Shown: in pieces, positions 6,971-14,615 of the stretch
Position numbering within the stretch: the stretch's first letter is position 1
Layout of the letters: each line of letters opens with the position of its first letter
Assembly (NCBI GenBank): GCA_964407825.1
Contig: CAYOXD010000051.1
Span: 1 to 21,323 of the forward strand
DNA from: CAYOXD01 sp964407825
GTDB taxonomy: Bacteria > Desulfobacterota > Desulfobacteria > Desulfobacterales > JAFDDL01
Direction of reading: 5' to 3'
DNA: 21,323 bases
The notes under the pieces: generated by a model
The model's input: only the letters and a program-made list of their open reading frames with translations
Told to the model about the DNA's origin: nothing
Databases searched by the model: none
Made by a program: the position numbers and the translations under genes

Positions 6971-8366
6971 AAGGTGTGTGGCCGGTGGCAGGGGGGGAGG
7001 GCGGCATCAACCGCGTGCCGCCATTTCCCGGCGCCTGCCGGGGCATCCGGCCGACCGCCCGGTCCAGGGCGGCGGCCGCGATCTGATATCCGTACAGGGC
7101 ACCGTAATAGTTGCTCTCCGCGCGGGTAAGATCGGCCCGGGCATCGATGACATCGAGGGAGGCGGCAATGTTCTCCCTGTAGCGCAGGTTGGTGATGCGG
7201 TAGCCCTCCCGAGCCTGTGACAGGGCCTCCTGCGCGGTATGGATGTTCGCATGGGCCACCCGAAGTCCCAGAAAGGCCCGCTTCACCTCGAGCCGGACAT
7301 CGTCTTCAAGGAGGTGAAGCTTCGCCGTCAGGGCATTTCTCTCATGTATGCGGCGCTGAACGGCCTCATGGCGCTTGCCCCATGAAATGAGATTCCATCT
7401 GGCTTCGACGGCGACAGCGGCGTTGTGCGAGTTGCTGTAGTCGTTGACGGAGGCGGCTGCGTTCTGGCCGTTTTGCTCGTACCCGCCCGTGAGGGAGATG
7501 TCGGGATAGTAGGCGCTCCTGGCCAGACGGATGGCCAGGTTCGCCTGTTTTTCCGCCAGGCGCAGCGCCTGAACCACCGGCCGGTTGGAGACCGCCTCGG
7601 CCAGCAGGGGCGCCAGGGCCGGCGGCATGACCGGAAGACCCGGCGCGTCCGCCACCCGCGTTCGTCGATCGATGGGAAGACTGAGCAGCAGGTTGAAGGC
7701 CGATACGGCCATTTCCACCTGGCTCGCGACAGTGGTGGCCTTCTGGCGGGCATCGGAGAGGGCCACCCGGGATTTGAGCAGGTCATTGTATGGGATCAAG
7801 CCCTGCTGATAGAATCGGGTCGCGTCCTTCAGATGGGCGGTGAGCTGGTCGAGCGCCTCGTCGGCCGTACGGCGAAGCTGTTTTGCCATGAGTACATTGA
7901 AGTAGCCCGTTTTCACCGCCTTCACCACCGACAGGAGGGCCTGGCGCCGCTCCTCGCTCTTGACATCGACCCCCAGTTTTTCCATTTCATGCCGGGTGAT
8001 CAGGGCAAATCCGGCAAAGAGCGGCTGGCGAAGGGTCACGTCCCAGTGGTACTGGTTGACGGCATCGGTATCGAAGGGCTGCCCGTTAAAGAGAATGAAG
8101 GGTGCCTCTTTCAGGTGCCTGTATCCGTATGCCGCGGATACGGTGGGGAACATATCGGCCAGCGATCCTTTTGCCGCATTTTCCTGGGCGACCAGCGCCT
8201 CGGTGGCCTGACGGATGAGATCACTGTTCCGCAATGCCCTGGACACCGCCGCATCAACCGTCACTGCCACGGGAAACGGCCTGTTCTGCGCCGATGCGGC
8301 AACCGGTGCAAGGAGCAGGAGCATTACGGCAATCACCAGCCGGTACCCTATACATCTTGTCATCAT
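6969..8366 (-). CDS. TolC-like outer membrane efflux protein
   Basis: A 465-residue outer-membrane factor, first gene of the efflux operon. A signal peptide (about residues 1-26, ending ASA-Q) lacks a lipobox cysteine, so it is TolC-like rather than a lipidated OprM-type. Two similar alpha-helical/beta-strand halves carry long amphipathic helices rich in Ala, Leu and Gln. The repeated patterns GYFNVLMAKQLRRTADEAL and AHANIHTAQEALSQAREGY are the typical OEP helical repeats. It forms the trimeric exit duct for the membrane-fusion and MFS proteins encoded downstream. The start at 8366 has AGGGAG five bases upstream; a longer TTG-initiated frame to 8396 would start inside the proposed operator and is rejected. 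Confidence 0.93.
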   Translation of the reverse strand: MMTRCIGYRLVIAVMLLLLAPVAASAQNRPFPVAVTVDAAVSRALRNSDLIRQATEALVAQENAAKGSLADMFPTVSAAYGYRHLKEAPFILFNGQPFDTDAVNQYHWDVTLRQPLFAGFALITRHEMEKLGVDVKSEERRQALLSVVKAVKTGYFNVLMAKQLRRTADEALDQLTAHLKDATRFYQQGLIPYNDLLKSRVALSDARQKATTVASQVEMAVSAFNLLLSLPIDRRTRVADAPGLPVMPPALAPLLAEAVSNRPVVQALRLAEKQANLAIRLARSAYYPDISLTGGYEQNGQNAAASVNDYSNSHNAAVAVEARWNLISWGKRHEAVQRRIHERNALTAKLHLLEDDVRLEVKRAFLGLRVAHANIHTAQEALSQAREGYRITNLRYRENIAASLDVIDARADLTRAESNYYGALYGYQIAAAALDRAVGRMPRQAPGNGGTRLMPPSPPATGHTP

Positions 8367-8392
8367 CGCGACTCCCTGAACCCCATTCTCGA

Positions 8393-8408
8393 CCAAACGC
8401 TCGTTTGG
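8393..8408. promoter_or_regulatory. Palindromic operator (probable TetR site) over the efflux operon transcription start
   Basis: CCAAACGCTCGTTTGG is a perfect 7-bp inverted repeat around a two-base centre. It directly abuts the -10 box and covers the expected +1. Size and symmetry suit a TetR dimer. The assignment to the regulator encoded in the operon is inference. Confidence 0.7.
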
Positions 8409-8438
8409 GTTATAGGGAGTCTTTCAGGTCCCTGTCAA
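8409..8438 (-). promoter_or_regulatory. Strong sigma70-like promoter of the tolC-tetR-hlyD-MFS operon
   Basis: On the minus strand a perfect TTGACA (8433-8438) precedes TATAAC (8409-8414) with an 18-base spacer. The ATG at 8366 is about 36 bases downstream of the predicted start. It is flanked by the perfect palindrome at 8393-8408 and a related site at 8436-8450. Confidence 0.72.
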
Positions 8439-8450
8439 GCATTCGTTTTG
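8436..8450. promoter_or_regulatory. Second, imperfect operator copy overlapping the -35 box
   Basis: CAAGCATTCGTTTTG matches 10 of 15 positions of the first operator (8394-8408), including the CGTTT core. It begins 42 bases away, which is about four helical turns, so two dimers could sit on the same face. Confidence 0.45.
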
Positions 8451-8509
8451 TTTTCCCTACCAGGCCTTTCTGGCCACCCCTGGGGTCAGTGTGGGAATTA
8501 GAAGGTGTT

Positions 8510-8538
8510 TTGCATTTTACGCTTATTACGGATATGAA
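8510..8538 (+). promoter_or_regulatory. Putative promoter of the macroglobulin-pbpC operon
   Basis: TTGCAT (8510-8515) is followed after 17 bases by TATGAA (8533-8538). This would give a leader of about 200 bases that contains the CGAT-rich tract. Other AT-rich spots (8570-8590) lack a -35 partner. Pattern match only. Confidence 0.35.
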
Positions 8539-8590
8539 GGAGATATTCGCGCGCAGCGCCAGACCCTTCTATAAACGATATTTTATATTT

Positions 8591-8660
8591 TCGAATCGGG
8601 ATCGATATCGCTATCGTTCCCAGCATTCGATTCCAATACCGATTGCGATTCCGATCATCC
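8591..8660. repeat. CGAT-rich low-complexity tract with a short hairpin
   Basis: Degenerate six-base units of the CGATNN type recur (GATATCG, CGATTCC, CGATTGCGATTCCGATC). Within it, GGGATCGATA (8598-8607) and TATCGTTCCC (8612-8621) form a stem with one mismatch around the loop TCGC. Later AATCGGT and AATCGG copies (about 8685-8703) could pair with the CCGATT units. This is the main content of the 375-base gap at 8367-8741 apart from the promoters and operators. Confidence 0.6.
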
Positions 8661-8729
8661 ATTGTGAGAGAGGGATTCTCAGATTGAATCGGTAAGAATC
8701 GGGGGCCATAGACAACGCGGTCAAATTCC

Positions 8730-8735
8730 GGAGGT
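8730..8735 (+). promoter_or_regulatory. Ribosome binding site that decides the macroglobulin GTG start
   Basis: GGAGGT is six bases upstream of the GTG at 8742. The GTG is followed by a good signal peptide, which supports this non-ATG start. Confidence 0.75.
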
Positions 8736-8741
8736 GCAAGG

Positions 8742-11700
8742 GTGAGATACCTGGGTGTTCTTATTCTGGCGGCACTGGTGATGATTCCCGATGGCAGGGT
8801 GAGCGGCGCCGGCGGCGCGGCGATGCATGACAGGAATCCGAAGCCCCTCACCCTATTGAACATCATCCCCAGCGGCGTGGACGTGCCGCCGGGGCGGCAG
8901 ATCGTCTTTCAGTTCAACCGCCAGGTGGTGCCCCTGGGACGCATGGACCGGGAGGCCTCCCAGATCCCCATCTCCATTTCGCCGGTTGTCAAGTGCCAGT
9001 GGCGCTGGCTCAACACGAGCACCCTGGCCTGCATGATGGATGAGGCCTCGGCCCTGGCGCCCGCGACCCGGTATGAAATCGTCGTGAATCCCGGGATTCG
9101 CGCACAGGACGGCGCCACCCTGAAAAAACCCGTGCGGCACAGCTTCACCACCGAGCGTCCCAAGGTCGTTCATGCCTGGTTCAAGACCTGGGAGGGTCCC
9201 GGCACGCCGGATATCCGTCTTACCTTCAATCAGCCCGTATCCCGGAGAAGCGTTGAGCGGCACGTGTTCCTGCGCCTTCCGGGGAAGGCGGGCAGCCGCA
9301 TCACCCTGCGGGTGCGGCCCGATGCGGACGATCGGGAGATCCCAGCCATCCTGCCGCTGCCCGGTGAGAAGCTCGCCCTGATCGCTCCTCCGGCGCGTCC
9401 GGCCCCAAAGGGGGCCCCATCAAAACAGAAGGGACAGGAGGCCAGGCGGGTCTGGCTGATTTCGCCGGCAACCGGGCTGCCCCTGGATGCCTCGGTGTAT
9501 CTTCGGGTGGAGCCGGGTCTCCGATCGGCCGCCGGCCCGGAGCGCGGGGTGGAAAATCGGGTTCTCGTGGCCTTCGACACCTTTCCGGCGTTCACCTTCG
9601 AGGGCGTCCAATGCACGGTCAACGCTTCGAACCGGGTCCTGATCAAAGCCGATGGGGCCGGTGACGCGGCGGCCCCCCGATGCAACCCGCTTCAGCCCGT
9701 ATACCTCGTCTTTTCCTCTCCGGTTACGCGGGAGGCGGTCAAAAAGCATGTCACCATCCAGCCGGACCTTGCCGGCGGCAGAGCGGGCTATGATCCGTGG
9801 GCGCCCTATTACGGAAACCCCTCCCTGTCCTCACCCCACAGACGGGGACGCAAATACCGCGTTCCACTGCCCGGCCCCCTGAAGGCCTATGCGGACTATC
9901 ACCTCGAGACTGGCCCGGCCGGGCTCCAGGACATGTTCGGCCGCGTGCTTCCATCACCGATCGCCATGGGGTTTGCCACCGACCACCGGCTGCCGGACTT
10001 CCGCCTCGTCACTCCCATGGCGGTTCTGGAGGAAAATGCCGACACGGATATGGCGCTCGTGGTCACCAATCTCGATCGCGTCACCCTGACCTACGACCGG
10101 TTGACCGCCGGCGGGAAGGCCCTTTCCCTGAAGCAGGACATCGATCTTCCCGGGGTCAGGGACGTGGCCTACCGGATTCCCGCCCGGGTTCGAAAATTGC
10201 TGGGGGGCCGATCCGGCGTGGTCCAGGGCACGCTTTCCTCCGTCCCGGAGGTCTCCAAGACGCCCGGGGAGAGATGGTTTTACGCCCAGGTGACCCCCTA
10301 CCAGGTCCATGTCAAGCTCGGACATTTCAATACGCTCGCGTGGGTGACAAGCCTTAGCACCGGAAAGCCGGTGAGGGGCGCCTCGGTGGAAATCTGCCGG
10401 GACACCTATCGGGGCCTTTCGGCCGCCCCCCAGGTCCTGAGCGCTGGGACCACCGATGCCGCGGGGACCGTGGTGCTCTCGGGCACCGAAAAGATCGATC
10501 CGCAGCTGAAGCTCTTCTATCCGCGGCACAGGACCGATCCCCGCCTCTTTGTTCGGGTCCATAAGGGGGGGGAGATGGCCTCGCTCCCCCTGGACTACCC
10601 ATTCCAGGTCGATACCTACCAGGTCTCCAAGTATTCGATCTGGCCCCATGCGCACCACCGCTACGGCCATATCCATGCCTGGGGGACGACCGCCCAGGGC
10701 GTCTACCGGGCCGGCGACACCATCCAGTACAAATTCTATGTGCGCGATCAGAACAACGAGACCCTCGTGCCGGCGCCCAGGGACGGCTACCGCCTGACGG
10801 TCGTCGATCCCATGGGAAAGACGGTGTACGAGGAGAAGGCGCTGGCCCTGTCCGCGTTCGGGGCCGGCCAGGGCGAATTTGTCGTGCCGAAGACCGGCGC
10901 CGTGGGATGGTACCGGTTTCGGCTTTCGGCCCCCTTCCTGGAATCGACCCTGGAGCCCATGCGGGTGCTGGTGAGCGATTTTACCCCCGCGGCCTTTCAT
11001 GTCACGACGGATGTCAACGGCCGGCTCTTTCGGCCCGGCCAGGAGATGGAGGTCACCACCCGGGCCCGGCTCCATGCGGGCGGCCCCTATGCGGATGCCG
11101 CCGCCCGGGTGACCGTCACCTTGTCGGCCGGGGCCTTTCATCCGGATAATCCGGCGGCCGAGGGCTTCAGCTTCGACACCTCTCCTCCCGGAACGCCGCG
11201 GCGGCAGGTCCTGCATCAGACCGAGCGGGCGGTGGACGACAGGGGCGATCTTTCGACCCGGTTCCCCCTTCCGAAAAGCGCCATCCTTTACGGCAATCTT
11301 GCCGTTGAAGGCGCGGTCCGGGACGACCGGGGAAAATATGTCGCCGGTCGCTGCTCGGCGGCCTATGCCGCCAGGGACCGCTTCGTGGGCTTGCGATCCA
11401 CCCGGTGGGTCCTGAAGGCGGGTAAGCCGGGTACCGTCCAGGTCCTGGTGGTGGATGCCGAGGGCCGTCCGGTGCCGGGGGTTCCGGTCCATCTGAGCCT
11501 GGAACACCAGAAGACCTTTGCGGCCCGGGTGAAGGGGGCCGGCAACGCCTACCTCACCCAATACACCCGCCGGTGGGTAACCACCGGGAGCGCACGGCTT
11601 GACTCCGGAGGCCGGGCCAAGGGCTTTACCTTCATGCCCAAGGCCTCGGGACTCTACCGGGTAACGGCCCGGATCGAGGACAGCCTGGGACGGGGCCAGA

Positions 11701-14615
11701 GTACCCGGCTGATGCAATGGGTGGCCGGGAAAAACGAGGTGGTATGGGAGGAGCGACAGGACAGCAGCCTGGAGATCATTCCCGAAAAGAAGGCGTACCG
11801 GGTGGGGGACACCGCCCGCTACCTGGTGCAGAATCCCTTCCGGGGCGCCCGGGCGCTCATCAGCATCGAACGCTACGGGGTGCTGAAACACTGGGTGCAG
11901 CGGCTCGATTCCGGAACACCGGTCATCCAGTTCAAGGTCGAAAAGGAGTTCATGCCCGGCTTTTTCCTCTCGGTGGTGGTGGTCTCTCCCCGGGTGGAAA
12001 AGCCCCTCACCGCCGACCAGGTGGATCTTGGCAAACCCGCGTTTCGCATGGGCTATGTCAGCACCACGGTGAAAGATCCGTGCAAGGAGCTGAAGGTCGC
12101 GGTCACGCCGGAGCGAAAGACCTACAAGCCGGGGGAACAGGTCCAGGTCGACTTGCAGGTGACCGCCCCCCCGAATGGGGGCAGCCGTCCCGTGGAGCTG
12201 GCCGTTGCCGTTCTGGACGCGTCCGTCTTCGATCTTCTGACCGGTGGTCGGGCCTATTTCGATCCCTACCGGGGGTTCTACACGGTGGACGGCCTGGATG
12301 TCGAAAATTTCAGCCTGCTTCTGCAGCTGGTGGGCCGCCAGCGGTTTGAATTGAAGGGCGCCGACGCCGGTGGGGGCGGGGGCGGGAAGATCCGGCTGCG
12401 ATCGGTCTTCAAGTTCGTCAGCTACTGGAACCCGTCCATCCTCGCCGACAAAAAGGGCAGGGCCCACATCTCCTTTGCCGCGCCGGACAACCTGACCGGA
12501 TGGCGGGTCCTCGCCCTGGCCGTGACGCCCGGCGACCGGATGGGGCTGGGCGACGGGCACTTCGCCGTGAACAAGCCCACCGAAATCCGGCCGGTGATGC
12601 CCAACCAGGTCACGGAGGGCGACCGCTTCCAGGCGGGCTTCAGCATCATGAACCGTACCTCCCGGCCCCGCACCCTCACCCTTTCCATCGCCGCTTCGGG
12701 CGCCGTGGAACCCCAGGCCGGCAAGGCCCCTCCCAGCGTGACGCGTACCGTGGCGGCCGCCCCCTACAAGCGAACCGTCGTCTGGCTTCCCGTCACCGCC
12801 CGGGGGGTGGGAACCATCACCTTCACGGCCCGGGGCGGGGACCGCTCGGATCAGGACGGCCTGGTGTACGTGTTGGGGGTTCACCGCCGGGCGAGCCTGG
12901 AATCATCGGCCACCTACGGGTCCTCGGTTTCCGGGACCGTGACCGAGCACCTCCGGATTCCGAAGGATATCCGGACGGACGCAGGCGGCATCTCGGTGGT
13001 CTTGTCCCCCTCCGTCATGGGACAGCTCGAGGGCGCCTTCCGGTATCTTCGCGACTATCCCTACACCTGCTGGGAGCAGATTCTCACGCGGGGGGTGATG
13101 GCCGCCCACTTCCAGCATCTCAAGCGATACATGCCCGATACCTTCACCTGGAAGGGATCCGAAAGGCTGCCCCGGGAAATGCTGGCCCGTGCCGCCGCCT
13201 TCCAGACCCCGAGCGGTGCCATGGCCTATTATATCCCCGAGGATCGCTATGCGGACCCCTACCTCAGCGCCTACACGGCCCTTGCCTTCGACTGGCTGCG
13301 CGAGAGCGGCTATGCCATCCCGCCGGCGGTTGAGGAAAAGCTTCAGGCATACCTTCTGCGCCTGCTGCGAAAGGACGTCACCCCTGATTTCTACTCCGCC
13401 GGCATGGCTTCCACGGTCCGGGCCGTGGCCCTCTGCGCCCTGGCCGGCCGGGGGAAGATCGATGCGGCGGACCTGAGGCGCTACGCGCCCCATGTCCCGG
13501 AGATGAGCCTCTTTGGGAAAGCCCAATTTCTCCTGGCGGCCGTCCGGACACCGGGAACGGAGGATCTGCGGCGGGAGGTGTTGGAGAAGATCCTCAGCCA
13601 TTCGGACCAGTCGGGCGGAAAGCTCGTTTTCAGCGAGGTCATCGACGACAGCTACTCCCGGATTCTGGCCTCTCCGCTTCGAACCAACGCGGCGATCTTG
13701 AGCGCTCTTGTCGCTTACGGCAGGACGGCCGGGGGCGCGGCGCGCATCGGCGATATGCCCGTCAGGATGGTCCGGACCCTCACCCAGACACGCAAACAGA
13801 GCGGGCACTGGGAAAATACCCAGGAGAACATGTTCTGCATGAACGCGCTCATCGATTATGCCCGCGTTTACGAGAGCCAACCGCCTGATCTGACCGTGCA
13901 GGCGAAGATCGATGCCGATCCCCTGGGCGCGGTCCGGTTTTCGGATCTGCGGGACAGCCCCGTGGCCTTCACGCACCCCTTCGCGCCGGACGATCCCGGC
14001 CGCGGGGCGGCCCTCGTGATGACGCGGCAGGGACAGGGACGGTACTACTACCGCGCCGGGATATCCTTTTCTCCCCGCGTCCTTCGGACCGAGCCGATCA
14101 ACGCGGGGATGGAAATCCACCGGGAGTACAGCGTTGAGCGGGGGGGCAGGTGGCGGCTCCTGAAGGAGCCCATGACGATCCAGCGGGGGGAGCTGGTCCG
14201 GGTCGATCTCTATGTCTCCCTGCCCGCCGCGCGGAATTTCGTGGTGGTGGCCGATCCCGTGCCAGGCGGTCTGGAACCCGTGAACCGGGATCTTGCCACG
14301 AGCTCCCGGGTCGATGCCGACAAGGGGGCCTTTGTTCACGCGGGCGGTTCCTGGTGGTTCCACTATGGCGACTGGTCCTCCTACGGCGTTTCCAGGTGGA
14401 GCTTCTATCACCGGGAGCTTCGCCACGACGCGGCCAGGTTTTACTCCGAGTACCTGCCCGCGGGAAACTACTACCTGTCCTATACGGCCCAGGCCATTGC
14501 CTCCGGCGTTTTTTCCGTGATGCCGGTCCATGCCGAGGAGATGTACACCCCCGATGTCTTCGGCCAGGGCAGGCCCGGCGAACTTCGGGTATCCACGGAG
14601 AAGGCCTCGAAATGA
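8742..14615 (+). CDS. Bacterial alpha-2-macroglobulin with thioester (YfhM-like)
   Basis: A 1957-residue periplasmic protease trap. Homologues are cut in a bait region by an invading protease, then change shape and bind it covalently through an internal thioester. A signal peptide (about residues 1-23) has no lipobox cysteine. An Ig-like domain with SGVDVPPGRQIVFQFNRQV follows. An MG2-type domain with GVYRAGDTIQYKFYV starts near residue 655. A run of six glycines is at 1210-1215. The core A2M motif WNPSILADKKGRAHISF starts near 1229. The thioester motif is C1443-W-E-Q1446 in YPYTCWEQ, within the helical thioester domain (about 1420-1700). The C-terminal EEMYTPDVFG ending is intact. It is longer than the 1653-residue E. 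coli YfhM. It starts with GTG and overlaps pbpC by four bases. Confidence 0.94.
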   Translation: MRYLGVLILAALVMIPDGRVSGAGGAAMHDRNPKPLTLLNIIPSGVDVPPGRQIVFQFNRQVVPLGRMDREASQIPISISPVVKCQWRWLNTSTLACMMDEASALAPATRYEIVVNPGIRAQDGATLKKPVRHSFTTERPKVVHAWFKTWEGPGTPDIRLTFNQPVSRRSVERHVFLRLPGKAGSRITLRVRPDADDREIPAILPLPGEKLALIAPPARPAPKGAPSKQKGQEARRVWLISPATGLPLDASVYLRVEPGLRSAAGPERGVENRVLVAFDTFPAFTFEGVQCTVNASNRVLIKADGAGDAAAPRCNPLQPVYLVFSSPVTREAVKKHVTIQPDLAGGRAGYDPWAPYYGNPSLSSPHRRGRKYRVPLPGPLKAYADYHLETGPAGLQDMFGRVLPSPIAMGFATDHRLPDFRLVTPMAVLEENADTDMALVVTNLDRVTLTYDRLTAGGKALSLKQDIDLPGVRDVAYRIPARVRKLLGGRSGVVQGTLSSVPEVSKTPGERWFYAQVTPYQVHVKLGHFNTLAWVTSLSTGKPVRGASVEICRDTYRGLSAAPQVLSAGTTDAAGTVVLSGTEKIDPQLKLFYPRHRTDPRLFVRVHKGGEMASLPLDYPFQVDTYQVSKYSIWPHAHHRYGHIHAWGTTAQGVYRAGDTIQYKFYVRDQNNETLVPAPRDGYRLTVVDPMGKTVYEEKALALSAFGAGQGEFVVPKTGAVGWYRFRLSAPFLESTLEPMRVLVSDFTPAAFHVTTDVNGRLFRPGQEMEVTTRARLHAGGPYADAAARVTVTLSAGAFHPDNPAAEGFSFDTSPPGTPRRQVLHQTERAVDDRGDLSTRFPLPKSAILYGNLAVEGAVRDDRGKYVAGRCSAAYAARDRFVGLRSTRWVLKAGKPGTVQVLVVDAEGRPVPGVPVHLSLEHQKTFAARVKGAGNAYLTQYTRRWVTTGSARLDSGGRAKGFTFMPKASGLYRVTARIEDSLGRGQSTRLMQWVAGKNEVVWEERQDSSLEIIPEKKAYRVGDTARYLVQNPFRGARALISIERYGVLKHWVQRLDSGTPVIQFKVEKEFMPGFFLSVVVVSPRVEKPLTADQVDLGKPAFRMGYVSTTVKDPCKELKVAVTPERKTYKPGEQVQVDLQVTAPPNGGSRPVELAVAVLDASVFDLLTGGRAYFDPYRGFYTVDGLDVENFSLLLQLVGRQRFELKGADAGGGGGGKIRLRSVFKFVSYWNPSILADKKGRAHISFAAPDNLTGWRVLALAVTPGDRMGLGDGHFAVNKPTEIRPVMPNQVTEGDRFQAGFSIMNRTSRPRTLTLSIAASGAVEPQAGKAPPSVTRTVAAAPYKRTVVWLPVTARGVGTITFTARGGDRSDQDGLVYVLGVHRRASLESSATYGSSVSGTVTEHLRIPKDIRTDAGGISVVLSPSVMGQLEGAFRYLRDYPYTCWEQILTRGVMAAHFQHLKRYMPDTFTWKGSERLPREMLARAAAFQTPSGAMAYYIPEDRYADPYLSAYTALAFDWLRESGYAIPPAVEEKLQAYLLRLLRKDVTPDFYSAGMASTVRAVALCALAGRGKIDAADLRRYAPHVPEMSLFGKAQFLLAAVRTPGTEDLRREVLEKILSHSDQSGGKLVFSEVIDDSYSRILASPLRTNAAILSALVAYGRTAGGAARIGDMPVRMVRTLTQTRKQSGHWENTQENMFCMNALIDYARVYESQPPDLTVQAKIDADPLGAVRFSDLRDSPVAFTHPFAPDDPGRGAALVMTRQGQGRYYYRAGISFSPRVLRTEPINAGMEIHREYSVERGGRWRLLKEPMTIQRGELVRVDLYVSLPAARNFVVVADPVPGGLEPVNRDLATSSRVDADKGAFVHAGGSWWFHYGDWSSYGVSRWSFYHRELRHDAARFYSEYLPAGNYYLSYTAQAIASGVFSVMPVHAEEMYTPDVFGQGRPGELRVSTEKASK

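Noticed and set aside
8591..8660. CRISPR or tandem-repeat array
   Set aside because: The units are short, degenerate and lack regular spacers.
9954..12884. 976-codon minus-strand open frame inside the macroglobulin gene
   Set aside because: Long antisense frames are common in GC-rich genes. The translation is Gly/His/Arg-rich without domains, and the plus strand encodes a clear macroglobulin.
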